DNA of 48,358 nucleotides, taken from positions 1-48,358 of the forward strand of contig CAJFOT010000082.1 in the NCBI GenBank assembly GCA_904397815.1. Direction: 5' to 3'. This document shows positions 7,223-16,547 of the stretch, in pieces (positions within the stretch are counted from its first letter, which is position 1; every line of letters starts with the position of its first letter). Source of the stretch: Candidatus Paralachnospira sangeri (GTDB lineage Bacteria; Bacillota; Clostridia; Lachnospirales; Lachnospiraceae). Position numbers and translations under genes: made by a program. The notes beneath the pieces were generated by a model. The model was not told the origin of the DNA. It did no database searches and saw only the letters and a list, made by a program, of their open reading frames with translations.

Positions 7223-8533
7223 ATGATTTGGGCGAAAGAAGAAACCCTTCCACGGGAACAGCTGGAGGAAATCCAGCTTGCGCGGCTGAAGGAAACAGCC
7301 AGATACATATATGAAAAGGTCAGACCCTACCGGGAGAAGATGGATGAGGCTCATGTCCGGCCTGAGGATGTCAGAACGCTGGAGGATCTGCGGAGATTTC
7401 CATTTACGACGAAATATGATTTCCAGAACAACTATCCCATGGGCCTGTTTGCGGTTCCCAGGGATCAGCTGGTACGGGTTCATGCCAGCTCCGGCACTAC
7501 GGGGAAGCCCAAGATTGTGGGCTATACCCGCAATGATCTGAAAATGTGGACCAATAATGTATCCCGTATTGCCTGCATGGGCGGCGCCACCGGGCATGAT
7601 ATTGTGCAGCTTTGTTTCGGATACGGGATGTTTACGGGGGCTCTGGGCCTCCACTATGGTCTGGAAAATATCGGCGACCTGGTGATGCCCACATCATCGG
7701 GCAACACCAAACGGCAGATTATGTATATGCAGGATATGGGAACCACTCTTCTGGTGGCGACTCCCTCCTATGCCCTGTATCTGGCAGAGCAGGCCATCGG
7801 TATGGGGATCGATCCGAAAACGGACCTGCAGGTAAAGATCGGCCTGTTCGGCGGCGAGGGAATGACGGAGCCCATGAGAAAAGAAATGCACCGGCTGTGG
7901 GGCGATGATTTTATGGCTACCCAGAATTACGGCATGAGTGAGCTGTGCGGCCCCGGCGTGGCCGGCGAGTGTCAGGAACTGTGCGGCATGCACATCAATG
8001 AAGACTGGTTTATTCCCGAGATCATTGACTCAGAGACAGGAGAGGTGCTGCCTGCCGGTGAAAAGGGCGAGCTGGTGGTTACCTGTCTGGGGAAGGAGGC
8101 GCTGCCGCTGATCCGGTACCGCACCGGCGATATCACGCGTCTGATGTATGAGCCCTGTAAATGCGGGCGTACAACGGTCAGAATGGAAAATATCTCCGGA
8201 CGGTCTGATGACATGCTGGTGGTTCGGGCGACCAATGTATTCCCCAGCCAGATCGAGGCAGTGCTGGGACAGGTGCCTGAGATTGGTCCTCATTATGAGA
8301 TTATCGTGGATAAGAAGAACCATATGGATGTGATGGAGATCAAGGTAGAACTGATCGATGACCGTCTTCTGGACTCTTATGGAGCCCTGGAAGCGCTGGA
8401 GCGGCGGATCAGGACCCAGCTGCGTTCTGTGCTCAGTCTGGACGCGGTGGTGAAGCTGGTAGCGCCTAACAGCCTGAAACGGTTTGAGGGAAAAGCAAGA
8501 AGGGTGACAGATTTACGAAAGGACAGGGAATAA
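7223..8533 (+). CDS. paaK: Phenylacetate-CoA ligase family (arylacetate-CoA ligase)
   Basis: A 436-aa ATP-dependent (AMP-forming) acyl-CoA ligase of the PaaK subfamily. Motifs: ATP loop ASSGTTGKPKIVGYT (about residues 90-105), the aromatic/adenylate motif QNYGMSELCGPGVAGEC, RYRTGDIT, a CKCGRT zinc-type segment, and the C-terminal lid with VVRATNVFPSQIE. Length is normal. The start at 7223 is chosen because GGAGG lies 8 nt upstream; the earlier ATG at 7208 contains that site. It is followed after 2 nt by iorA. Next to indolepyruvate oxidoreductase it may interconvert aryl-acetates and their CoA thioesters, recovering ATP in amino-acid fermentation (inference). The exact substrate is not readable. 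Confidence 0.9.
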   Translation: MIWAKEETLPREQLEEIQLARLKETARYIYEKVRPYREKMDEAHVRPEDVRTLEDLRRFPFTTKYDFQNNYPMGLFAVPRDQLVRVHASSGTTGKPKIVGYTRNDLKMWTNNVSRIACMGGATGHDIVQLCFGYGMFTGALGLHYGLENIGDLVMPTSSGNTKRQIMYMQDMGTTLLVATPSYALYLAEQAIGMGIDPKTDLQVKIGLFGGEGMTEPMRKEMHRLWGDDFMATQNYGMSELCGPGVAGECQELCGMHINEDWFIPEIIDSETGEVLPAGEKGELVVTCLGKEALPLIRYRTGDITRLMYEPCKCGRTTVRMENISGRSDDMLVVRATNVFPSQIEAVLGQVPEIGPHYEIIVDKKNHMDVMEIKVELIDDRLLDSYGALEALERRIRTQLRSVLSLDAVVKLVAPNSLKRFEGKARRVTDLRKDRE

Positions 8534-8535
8534 GT

Positions 8536-10275
8536 ATGAGTGAAAAAATCTTAATGCTGGGTAATGAAGCCATTGCGAGAGGGGCATATGAGGCAGGCGT
8601 AAAAGTATCCGCCGCTTACCCCGGCACGCCCAGCACAGAAATCAGCGAGAGCCTGGTGAAATATGACGGAGTGTACGCGGAGTGGTCCCCCAATGAGAAG
8701 GTAGCGATGGAGGTGGCCATCGGCGCTTCTATCAGCGGCGTGCGTGCCATGGCTTCCATGAAGCATGTGGGCGTGAATGTGGCGGCAGACCCCTTATACA
8801 GTGTATCCTATGCCGGCGTTACCGGCGGACTGGTGCTGGTGGCTGCTGATGATCCCGGCCTGTACAGTTCTCAGAATGAGCAGGATACCAGGGCAGTGGC
8901 CAGAGCGGCCCAGCTGCCGGTGCTGGAGCCTTCTGACAGCCAGGAGGCCAAGGATTTTATGAAATTTGCCTTTGATATGAGTGAAAAATATGACACACCG
9001 GTGATCGTGCGCACCACCACCAGACTGTCCCATTCTCAGGGCCTGGTAGAACTGGGTGAGCGGGTGGAGAGAGAGCCGGTTCCCTATGAGCGCAAGGCGG
9101 GCAAATATGTGATGATGCCGGGCAACGCAAAGGTGCGTCACGGTGTGGTGGTAGAGCGGACGAAAAAAATGATCGAGGACGGATGTTCTTTCCCGATCAA
9201 TAAGGTGGAGTACAATGACAGATCCATCGGCTTTATCACCAGCGGCATTCCTTATCAGTATGTGAAGGAAGCTCTGCCCAACGCTTCTGTGCTGAAGCTG
9301 GGCATGGTAAACCCGCTTCCGAGAAAGCTGATCGAGGAGTTTGCCTCCCAGGTGGATAAGCTGTATGTGGTGGAGGAACTGGACCCCATCATCGAGGAAC
9401 AGGTGAAATCCTGGGGCATTCCGGTGATCGGAAAGGAAATCTTTACCCTGGAGGGTGAATACAGCGCCAATCTGCTGCGTGAAGCGGTGCTGGGCCAGGA
9501 TCTGGATCTGGACGAGGAGGCGAAGGTGCCTGCCAGACCGCCGATCTTCTGTCCGGGATGTCCCCACAGAAGTGTATACTATGTGATGAACAAGCTGAAA
9601 ATCCATGCTGCCGGCGACATCGGCTGCTATACCCTGGGCTCCCTGGCGCCTCTGAGCGTGGTGGACACCACCATCTGCATGGGCTCCGGCATCAGCTCCC
9701 TTCACGGCATGGAAAAGGCCAGAGGAAAGGAATTTATCAAAAACTGGGTGGCGGTTATCGGTGATTCCACCTTCCTGCACACGGGCATTAACTCCCTGAT
9801 GAATATGGTATACAATCAGGCCACCGGAACAGTGGTGATCCTGGATAATTCCACCACCGGCATGACCGGCCATCAGGATCACGCGGCTACCGGAAAGACC
9901 CTGAAGGGAGAGCCTACCTATGCCATCAATATCGCGGCCCTGTGCCGTTCCATCGGCATCGAGCATGTGGTGGAGGTCAATGCCTTCGACCTGAAGGAAG
10001 TGGAGCGGGTGCTGAAGGAGGAAGTGGCCAGAGACGCTATCTCCGTGGTCATCACAAAATCTCCCTGCGTGCTGCTGACCAAGCCGGCTGTGAAGAAATA
10101 CTGTGTGGCAGAGCCGGAGAAGTGCAAGAAATGCGGCTTATGTCTGAAACCGGGATGTCCTGCCATGGCGAAGAATGAGGACGGAACCATTTCCATCGAT
10201 GATACCATGTGCAACGGATGCGGTCTGTGCGTCAGCCTCTGCCGGCATGACGCGATAAAGGAGGTGCAGGAGTGA
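8536..10275 (+). CDS. iorA: Indolepyruvate:ferredoxin oxidoreductase alpha subunit
   Basis: A 579-aa thiamine-diphosphate and Fe-S enzyme that oxidatively decarboxylates aryl pyruvates (indolepyruvate, phenylpyruvate) to aryl-acetyl-CoA and reduces ferredoxin. The N-terminal pyrimidine domain shows GNEAIARGAYEAGV and YPGTPSTE. The TPP core has FCPGCPHRS, GDIGCYTLG and IGDSTFLHTG...ILDNSTTGMTG. The C terminus carries a two-cluster ferredoxin module: CKKCGLCLKPGCP and CNGCGLCVSLC (about residues 530-572). The first cluster uses a C-X2-C-X2-C-X4-C-P spacing. It is cytoplasmic, with iorB overlapping its stop. Confidence 0.95.
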   Translation: MSEKILMLGNEAIARGAYEAGVKVSAAYPGTPSTEISESLVKYDGVYAEWSPNEKVAMEVAIGASISGVRAMASMKHVGVNVAADPLYSVSYAGVTGGLVLVAADDPGLYSSQNEQDTRAVARAAQLPVLEPSDSQEAKDFMKFAFDMSEKYDTPVIVRTTTRLSHSQGLVELGERVEREPVPYERKAGKYVMMPGNAKVRHGVVVERTKKMIEDGCSFPINKVEYNDRSIGFITSGIPYQYVKEALPNASVLKLGMVNPLPRKLIEEFASQVDKLYVVEELDPIIEEQVKSWGIPVIGKEIFTLEGEYSANLLREAVLGQDLDLDEEAKVPARPPIFCPGCPHRSVYYVMNKLKIHAAGDIGCYTLGSLAPLSVVDTTICMGSGISSLHGMEKARGKEFIKNWVAVIGDSTFLHTGINSLMNMVYNQATGTVVILDNSTTGMTGHQDHAATGKTLKGEPTYAINIAALCRSIGIEHVVEVNAFDLKEVERVLKEEVARDAISVVITKSPCVLLTKPAVKKYCVAEPEKCKKCGLCLKPGCPAMAKNEDGTISIDDTMCNGCGLCVSLCRHDAIKEVQE

Positions 10276-10853
10276 TGAAAACAAAAAATATTATGATCGT
10301 AGGCGTCGGCGGCCAGGGAACCCTGCTGACCAGCAGAATTCTGGGCGGCGTTATGCTTCATGCGGGATATGACGTAAAACTGTCCGAGGTACACGGGATG
10401 GCTCAGAGAGGCGGAAGCGTGGTGACCTATGTGCGCTACGGCGACTCTGTGGCAGAGCCGATTGTGGAGGAGGGACAGGCCGATGTGCTGATTGCCTTCG
10501 AGCGGCTGGAGGCCCTGCGGTATGTCCATTTCCTGAAAAAGGACGGTGTCCTGATCGTCAATGACCAGCGGATCAACCCGATCACCGTTCTCACCGGCGC
10601 CGCGGAATACCCGGAGAATATCATCGAGGGGCTGTCAGCCCGCCGTCAGGTAATCACAGTTGACGCTATGGCAGAGGCAAAAAAACTGGGCAATTCCAAG
10701 GTATTCAACACCATCGTCCTGGGCATCGCGGCCCGGCACATGGATTTCCAGAAAGAGGATTGGTACGCGGTAATCGAAAAGACTGTACCGGCCAAAACTG
10801 TGGAGGTCAATAAAAAGGCTTTCGACACAGGCTACGGCATCAATGAGAAGTAA
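10275..10853 (+). CDS. iorB: Indolepyruvate:ferredoxin oxidoreductase beta subunit
   Basis: A 192-aa gamma-domain-type subunit. It starts with the nucleotide-like loop IMIVGVGGQGTLLTSRILG and continues with SEVHGMAQRGGSVVTYVRYG, the hallmark of the 2-oxoacid:acceptor oxidoreductase gamma family. The ATG overlaps the iorA stop (TGATG). A GTG one codon earlier (10272) is equally possible: GGAGG lies 7 nt from GTG and 10 nt from ATG. It pairs with IorA in a heteromultimer. Confidence 0.94.
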   Translation: MKTKNIMIVGVGGQGTLLTSRILGGVMLHAGYDVKLSEVHGMAQRGGSVVTYVRYGDSVAEPIVEEGQADVLIAFERLEALRYVHFLKKDGVLIVNDQRINPITVLTGAAEYPENIIEGLSARRQVITVDAMAEAKKLGNSKVFNTIVLGIAARHMDFQKEDWYAVIEKTVPAKTVEVNKKAFDTGYGINEK

Positions 10854-10895
10854 AATAAATGATAGAAACAGGACTGATAACAGGAGGAAGATGCA

Positions 10896-11318
10896 ATGAT
10901 TAGACAGCTTTCCATTTTTGTGGAAAATGAGGTAGGGAGTCTGGCGAGAATCACAACAGCGCTGAAAGATAACAATATCAATCTGAGGGCGATTTCGTCC
11001 TTTGATTCTCCTGAATATGGAATCATGAGGCTGATTGCCGACGATCCCGCCAAAACCAAGGAGGTGCTGAACCAGCTGGGCTTTGCCGTGAAGATCACAG
11101 AGGTGATCGCGGTGGAGCTGGAGGATGAGCCGGGAGCCCTGGACAACGTGCTTCATATCCTGGCTAACGCAGGCATTTCCGTCAACTATATTTATTCCTT
11201 TGTACTCCGGAAAAACAACGCGCCGCTGATGATCCTGAACATGGCAGACATGGAAGTGGCAGAGAGCATCCTGGTGCGCCATGGAGTGAAGGTAGTGGGG
11301 GAGGAAGAGCTCCACTGA
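10896..11318 (+). CDS. Tandem ACT-domain protein (amino-acid sensor)
   Basis: A 140-aa protein made of two ACT repeats. The first begins QLSIFVENEVGSLARITTALK (first 20 residues after the start); the second shows ELEDEPGALDNVLHILANAGISVNY, with the conserved E.PG.L....L...I loops that bind amino acids. There is no catalytic domain. Proteins of this type often follow paaK-ior clusters and probably sense an aromatic amino acid or keto acid to modulate the enzymes (inference). AGGAGG lies 8 nt before the ATG, 42 nt after iorB. It is the last gene of the cluster. Confidence 0.88.
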   Translation: MIRQLSIFVENEVGSLARITTALKDNNINLRAISSFDSPEYGIMRLIADDPAKTKEVLNQLGFAVKITEVIAVELEDEPGALDNVLHILANAGISVNYIYSFVLRKNNAPLMILNMADMEVAESILVRHGVKVVGEEELH

Positions 11319-11368
11319 ATTGATTGATATTTGGTTTCGGGGCTTTTATCCTTCCGGACGGACAGGGA

Positions 11369-11457
11369 GCCGCCGGGACAGGCGTATGCGCGGACGGGCT
11401 GCCGTCTCTGGCTTAAAACAGCCCGGAACTGTCTGTGCGTATATCTGGCCCGGCGGC
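11369..11457 (+). terminator. Long-stem inverted repeat after the ior cluster, probable terminator
   Basis: GCCGCCGGG (11369-11377) pairs perfectly with CCCGGCGGC (11449-11457), the arm continues imperfectly inward through GCGTATGCGC/GTGCGTATAT, and an inner GGGCTG/CAGCCC hairpin sits at 11396-11424. CTTTTG follows. It separates the ACT gene from the next regulator operon. The large loop makes classical intrinsic termination uncertain. Confidence 0.45.
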
Positions 11458-11504
11458 TTTTGCGTGCGGCTGTGTGATGAAAGCGCCGGGAGAGGAGTGT
11501 CGGA

Positions 11505-12188
11505 ATGGAGAGAATTCTGTATGTGGAGGATGATCCCGGCTTGATTGACGGTCTGCAGTATACACTGGAGGCAGGGGGATATGAGGTGGACAATGCCGGG
11601 ACGGTCAGGGAGGCGCTGGATTTGTTCAGGGAAAATGCCTATGATCTGCTGCTGCTGGATGTCACGTTGCCGGATGGCACCGGCTTTGATATCTGCAGGG
11701 AGGTGCGGAGGGGCTCCACAGTCCCCATCATCTTTCTGACTGCATCTGACCAGGAGATCAGTATTGTGAAGGGGCTGGATATGGGCGGCGATGATTACAT
11801 TACAAAGCCCTTCCGGCTGAATGAGCTGCTCTCCAGAATCAAGGCGCTGCTGCGGCGTTCCGGGCAGTTTTCCAGGGCGGAGTCGGTCCTGGAGGCCAAC
11901 GGCATACGCGTGGACACGGCGGAAAGACTTGTCTGGAAACATGGCGAGCAGATCGAATTGCCCCTGGCGGAGTACAGACTGCTGTGCCTGTTTATGAAAA
12001 ATCCGAATCATCTTCTGACGCGGGAGCTGATTTTGGACCGGATGTGGGAGGGGAACGGGAATTATGTAGATGATAACACCCTCTCTGTCTATATCCGGCG
12101 GCTGCGGAATAAAATCGAGGATACGCCGAATGTTCCAAAATATCTGCTGACAGAACGGGGAATCGGATATAAGTGGGTTGTGGAATAA
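11505..12188 (+). CDS. OmpR-family response regulator
   Basis: A 227-aa regulator with receiver Asp52 (LLLLDVTLPDGTG), Lys101 (DDYITKPF) and a winged helix ending SVYIRRLRNKIEDTP...ERGIGYKWVV. GAGAGGAG precedes the ATG by 7 nt. It is followed by its kinase (12 nt gap), then an ABC ATPase and FtsX permease, the layout of Bce/Vex-type antimicrobial peptide sensing and efflux modules. It probably activates the transporter genes downstream (inference). Confidence 0.93.
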   Translation: MERILYVEDDPGLIDGLQYTLEAGGYEVDNAGTVREALDLFRENAYDLLLLDVTLPDGTGFDICREVRRGSTVPIIFLTASDQEISIVKGLDMGGDDYITKPFRLNELLSRIKALLRRSGQFSRAESVLEANGIRVDTAERLVWKHGEQIELPLAEYRLLCLFMKNPNHLLTRELILDRMWEGNGNYVDDNTLSVYIRRLRNKIEDTPNVPKYLLTERGIGYKWVVE

Positions 12189-12200
12189 GGAAGGCTGGCT

Positions 12201-13436
12201 ATGGAAAGATTGGGAAAAGAAACGAAGCTGCTGTTAACCGGGGTGACTGCCGTCTGCCTCATCTCCTTTTTATTGTCGGGGTGGATCTCTTTTTTACTGG
12301 CAAAAAACTTTCAGCGCGGGCTGCTGCATCACGACTATGGGGTGGCCGGCTACCAGCTGAACCATGAAGATCAGCTGCAGCTCTCGGCATTTACGGCAGA
12401 TCCGGATGAACAGGATACCGAGCGGGGAAGAGAGGCTCTGGCAGCAATCGGGTACAGTGAGGCAGTATCTGTCCGGCTGCTGCCTGCGGTCCGGGCCTAC
12501 TGGGGCCGGGCGGCGCTGTATCTGTTTGTTCTGCTACTCTTTTTGTCCGGCATGATTTATCTGATCCTGTTTCTTTATCTGCGCCGTCAGCATCAGGCCA
12601 TCAGCGACGGAGAAAATAAGATCCGGCAGTTTCTGGACGGCGATACCATGTCCAGAATCGAATGTTCCCAGACCGGCGGCTGGTACAGCCTGTTTCACAG
12701 TGTCAATGAGATGGCAGCCATTCTCTCCGCCCAGGCGGAAAATCAGAAACGGAACAAAGAATTTCTGCAGGATATCATTTCAGATGTTTCCCATCAGATT
12801 AAAACACCCCTGTCCTCCCTGAAAATGTACCTTGAGATTATCGAAAGCCATAAGGATGACGCCGCCGTGGTGGGCAGCTTCGCCGGAAAATCCCAGAGAG
12901 AAATCAGACGGATGGAGGATGTGATCTATACGCTGCTGAAGCTGGCAAGGCTTGACGCGGGAATCATTCAGATGGAAAAGGCGCCGGAAAATCTGTCTGT
13001 CCTGATGGGGGATGTCCTGGAACGTTTTGAGATCCGGGCCGCACAGGAGCATAAGACGATCACTCTGTCAGGCCGGGATGATATCGTTTTATGCTGCGAC
13101 GCGTTATGGATGTCGGAAGCGATTGGAAATATTGTGAAAAACGCCCTGGAGCATACAGAGGAGGGCGGCAGTGTCTCTGCGAAGTGGAGCCAGTCTCCGC
13201 TGATGACTCAGATCGTGATCGCCGACAACGGCAAGGGCATCCATCCGGAGGATATGTACAATATTTTCAAACGTTTTTACCGCAGCCGTTTTTCTTCCGA
13301 CGTCCATGGAATCGGGCTGGGGCTGCCGCTGGCAAAGGCTGTCACGGAGGCCCATGGGGGGACGATATCTGTGGCCAGCACTCTGAATGTGGGAACCGCC
13401 TTTACCCTGAGCTTTTTTCATCTTACAAATGAGTAA
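12201..13436 (+). CDS. Sensor histidine kinase with two TM helices
   Basis: A 411-aa kinase. TM1 spans about residues 11-34, a short extracellular loop 35-103 follows, and TM2 spans 104-127. A HAMP-like linker precedes the phosphoacceptor motif DVSHQIKTPLSSL (His198). The ATPase part has N box GNIVKNALEHT, G1 ADNGKGI and G2 HGIGLGLPLA. The 70-residue outer loop could sense a ligand itself, unlike loopless BceS kinases, which rely on the transporter. It is co-transcribed with the response regulator. Confidence 0.92.
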   Translation: MERLGKETKLLLTGVTAVCLISFLLSGWISFLLAKNFQRGLLHHDYGVAGYQLNHEDQLQLSAFTADPDEQDTERGREALAAIGYSEAVSVRLLPAVRAYWGRAALYLFVLLLFLSGMIYLILFLYLRRQHQAISDGENKIRQFLDGDTMSRIECSQTGGWYSLFHSVNEMAAILSAQAENQKRNKEFLQDIISDVSHQIKTPLSSLKMYLEIIESHKDDAAVVGSFAGKSQREIRRMEDVIYTLLKLARLDAGIIQMEKAPENLSVLMGDVLERFEIRAAQEHKTITLSGRDDIVLCCDALWMSEAIGNIVKNALEHTEEGGSVSAKWSQSPLMTQIVIADNGKGIHPEDMYNIFKRFYRSRFSSDVHGIGLGLPLAKAVTEAHGGTISVASTLNVGTAFTLSFFHLTNE

Positions 13437-13500
13437 GACAGAGGTCACCTGAAAGTAAGATGGAAGGAGTATGATGAGGAAGGTAGGGAGGTAACAGACT

Positions 13501-14184
13501 ATGAACATTCTTGAAGTACAGGATCTGTGCAAAATTTATGGCAGAGGCGAAAACCGGGTTTACGCGCTGCGCCATGGGACATTTTCAGTCCGAAAAGGGG
13601 AATTTGTGGCTGTCATCGGCGAATCCGGCTCCGGAAAAAGTACCCTGTTAAATGTGGTGGGCGGGCTGGATCAGGCCACTTCCGGAAAAGTCTGGATCGA
13701 CGGCCAGGATCTCTTCGCCATGCCGGAGCCGAAGCTGACTGTATTCCGGCGGCAGCATATCGGATTTATCTTCCAGTCCTTCAATCTGATCCCGGAGCTG
13801 AATGTGGAGCAGAATATGATCTTTCCCCTTCTGCTGGACTATAAGCGGCCGGATCAGAAATTCGTCAATGAGCTGCTGGATGTACTGGGGCTGGCCAACC
13901 GCCGCAGCCATCTGCCCAGTCAGCTCTCCGGCGGGCAGCAGCAGCGGGCGGCAATCGGCAGGGCTCTGGTCACCCGGCCTGCCCTGATTATGGCCGATGA
14001 GCCGACGGGGAATCTGGACAGTAAAAACAGCCAGGAGGTTCTGGCCTTGCTGCAGACCATGTCGGCCAGGTACCGGCAGACCATTCTGATGATCACCCAC
14101 AACAAAAATCATGCCGCCATGGCAGACCGGGTTTTCCATATGTCTGACGGTGTGCTGAAGGAATTGGGGGCGGGGCAGAAATGA
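13501..14184 (+). CDS. ABC transporter ATPase (MacB/LolD type)
   Basis: A 227-aa ATPase with Walker A GESGSGKST (40-48), Q loop FIFQSFNLIPE, signature LSGGQQQR, Walker B LIMADEPTGNLDS and H-loop ITHNK. This subfamily couples to FtsX-like permeases for mechanotransmission rather than bulk import. GGGAGG lies 9 nt upstream, and its last codons overlap the permease start (ATGA). The likely role is with the 779-aa permease in peptide or lipid handling under control of the adjacent two-component system. Confidence 0.94.
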   Translation: MNILEVQDLCKIYGRGENRVYALRHGTFSVRKGEFVAVIGESGSGKSTLLNVVGGLDQATSGKVWIDGQDLFAMPEPKLTVFRRQHIGFIFQSFNLIPELNVEQNMIFPLLLDYKRPDQKFVNELLDVLGLANRRSHLPSQLSGGQQQRAAIGRALVTRPALIMADEPTGNLDSKNSQEVLALLQTMSARYRQTILMITHNKNHAAMADRVFHMSDGVLKELGAGQK

Positions 14185-16520
14185 AACATTATCTTGATCT
14201 GGTTTCGATTTCTGCCGGCGTTCACCGCAGACAGAGCCGCATGACCCGCATCTGCATTGTGCTGGCTGTTTTTCTGGTTGCTGTCATGTTCGGGCTGGCG
14301 GATATGTATCTGCGGAGCATGACAGAGGAAACCCGGCGTCAGACTGGCGACTGGCACTGTAAGATTGCTTCCGTTGATGAGGAGACAGCCGGATACATCG
14401 CCGCCCGCCCTGAAACAGAGCTGTCCGGATGGCAGGGGAATATTCCGGCGGAAACCGGCTGCACCCTGGAGGGACAGGCGGTTTCTGCCGCAGGGATGGA
14501 TGCGGCCATATTTTCTCAGGTTTATTTCGGTTCTTTTCTTTCCGGGGAATTTCCGGCAGCTGACGGGGAGGCGGCTGTTTCTTCCGGGCTGGCGCAGGCG
14601 GCAGGCTGTTCGGCAGGAGATACTGTTTCATTGAATTTTCCCGACGGGAGTGCCATGGAGCTGACCATTGCAGGCGTTTTTGATGATGATTCTGCCAGAC
14701 TGATCACAGGAAGTGCCATGGCCCTTCTGCTGATGCCTGAAGGTCTGGCCTCCGCCCAAACCGCGGATATCAGGGCTGACTGGCAGTATGTGGTGCGGTT
14801 TTCCCTTCTTGCCAGTGTTTCTTCCAATATTGCCGATATCATGCAGCAAAATGGCGTATCTGACGGGCAGATTACCCGGAATACAGAACTGCTCAGTATG
14901 CTGGGACAGCTGCCGGGCTCCAATATGTCGGAAATGTACACGATGGCATTTCTCCTGTCTCTGGTGGTGATGGGCACCTGCATCATGATGATCTCCAGCA
15001 GCCTGAACAGCAATGTCAGCCAGCGCATGGAATTTTTCGGCCTGATGCGCTGTCTCGGCGCTGACCGCCGCCAGATTCGCAGATTTGTGCGCCGTGAGGC
15101 ACTGGGGTGGTGTGTCACCGCGATCCCTATCGGCGTTGGGCTGAGTATTGTCGTGGTCTGGGGCCTGTGCGCCGTCATGCGGCAGCTCAGCACTGTATGG
15201 TTCGGGTACATGCCCCGTTTCGGCATCAGCTGGCTGAGTATCGGGATCAGCATGGTACTGGGACTGGCCACAGTTTTCCTGGCGGCCCGGTCACCTGCCA
15301 GGATGGCCGCAAAGGTTTCTCCGCTGGAGGCTGTAACCGGGAATACCCGGCAGGAGGCCTCATTCCGCCATGGGGCCAATACCCGCCGCTGGCCTGTGGA
15401 TGTGGCGCTGGGCATCCATCACGCCAGGGCCAGACGGCGCAGCTGGCTTCTGATGACAGGGGCATTTGCGGTCTGCATTACCCTGTTTCTGGGATTCTGC
15501 ACCCTGGTGCCCTTTATGAAAAACGCCTTTATGCCGAAGGCGTGGGCATCGGAGCTTTCCATTGCCAGTGAAACAAATACCTGCTCCATTACGGCGGCCC
15601 AGAGAGATGCTGTGGCGGAGAATGCCGCTGTCAGGCGGGTGTTCGGCAGAATGTTTGCCTATCATGTCCCTGTTGAAATCATCGGGACTGTTTATGACAG
15701 CAATCTGATTTCCTATGAGAAAAATCAGTTCCGCTGGGCCCGGGATCAGCTGGCGGCCGGCTCTGTGGACAGGGTGATGGACACGCCTGGGCAGGTTCTG
15801 TTTGTGGCAAACACCGGGACAGAAGTGCAGGCAGGTGATGTGCTGACGCTGACTGTCAGCGGAAAGGAACAGAAGGTCACCGTAGGCGGCATTCTTTCTG
15901 ACAATCCCATGGCCCGAATTGAGGGAACAGAGACGCTGATCTGCTCCGAGGAAACATTTACGCAGCTGACAGGCGAGACCGGATATACCATTCTGGATGT
16001 ACAGTTCCGCTTCGGCGCTGACGAAGGGGATGTGGCGGCGGTGGAAGCGCTGTTTGACGGCGGCGTGATCTTTACCGACAGCCTGAGCCGGACACAGCAG
16101 CAGCGGGGCCTTTATTACGCCTTTGCCGTCCTGATATACGGCTTTTTGTCCATCATTGTGGCGATTACGGTATTCCATATTTTAAACACTATCAGTATGG
16201 GCGTCTCCGCCCGGACCCGCCAGTACGGAATGATGCGGGCGGTGGGCATGAGCAATCAGCAGCTGACACGCATGATTTTCGCAGAGGCAGCCTCCTATGC
16301 CGTGATCGGCTCGGCGCTGGGATGCATTCTGGGATTGTGGCTCCACTGGTTCCTGTACTCCAGCCTGATCACACGCACATTCGGCATCCCCTGGAGCGTT
16401 CCATGGCCGGAAATCATCCTGATTACAGGCGTCATTCTGGGAACTACAGCGCTGTCAGTGCGGGGGCCGGCCAGGCAGCTCCATGCCATGTCCATTGTGG
16501 AAGCGATTAATTTTCAGTGA
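14181..16520 (+). CDS. FtsX-family ABC permease, duplicated MacB-like core
   Basis: A 779-aa membrane protein with two repeats of one helix, an extracytoplasmic domain and three helices. TM helices by hydrophobicity are near residues 22-42, 250-275, 310-332, 348-368, 428-448, 645-670, 700-722 and 733-752. FtsX motifs occur after each helix set: RMEFFGLMRCLGADRRQI and ARTRQYGMMRAVGMSNQQL. The ATG overlaps the ATPase stop. The large outer domains (about 45-245 and 455-640) presumably recognise the substrate, which is unknown. Palindromic element copy 2 starts about 28 nt after its stop. Confidence 0.9.
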   Translation: MKHYLDLVSISAGVHRRQSRMTRICIVLAVFLVAVMFGLADMYLRSMTEETRRQTGDWHCKIASVDEETAGYIAARPETELSGWQGNIPAETGCTLEGQAVSAAGMDAAIFSQVYFGSFLSGEFPAADGEAAVSSGLAQAAGCSAGDTVSLNFPDGSAMELTIAGVFDDDSARLITGSAMALLLMPEGLASAQTADIRADWQYVVRFSLLASVSSNIADIMQQNGVSDGQITRNTELLSMLGQLPGSNMSEMYTMAFLLSLVVMGTCIMMISSSLNSNVSQRMEFFGLMRCLGADRRQIRRFVRREALGWCVTAIPIGVGLSIVVVWGLCAVMRQLSTVWFGYMPRFGISWLSIGISMVLGLATVFLAARSPARMAAKVSPLEAVTGNTRQEASFRHGANTRRWPVDVALGIHHARARRRSWLLMTGAFAVCITLFLGFCTLVPFMKNAFMPKAWASELSIASETNTCSITAAQRDAVAENAAVRRVFGRMFAYHVPVEIIGTVYDSNLISYEKNQFRWARDQLAAGSVDRVMDTPGQVLFVANTGTEVQAGDVLTLTVSGKEQKVTVGGILSDNPMARIEGTETLICSEETFTQLTGETGYTILDVQFRFGADEGDVAAVEALFDGGVIFTDSLSRTQQQRGLYYAFAVLIYGFLSIIVAITVFHILNTISMGVSARTRQYGMMRAVGMSNQQLTRMIFAEAASYAVIGSALGCILGLWLHWFLYSSLITRTFGIPWSVPWPEIILITGVILGTTALSVRGPARQLHAMSIVEAINFQ

Positions 16521-16547
16521 ATGCATTACGGTGCAGGCGGGAGGTAC

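Noticed and set aside
8794-9966. 390-aa minus-strand ORF opposite iorA
   Set aside because: It is antisense to a clear IorA and has no recognisable motifs; long antisense frames are common in GC-rich codon-biased genes.
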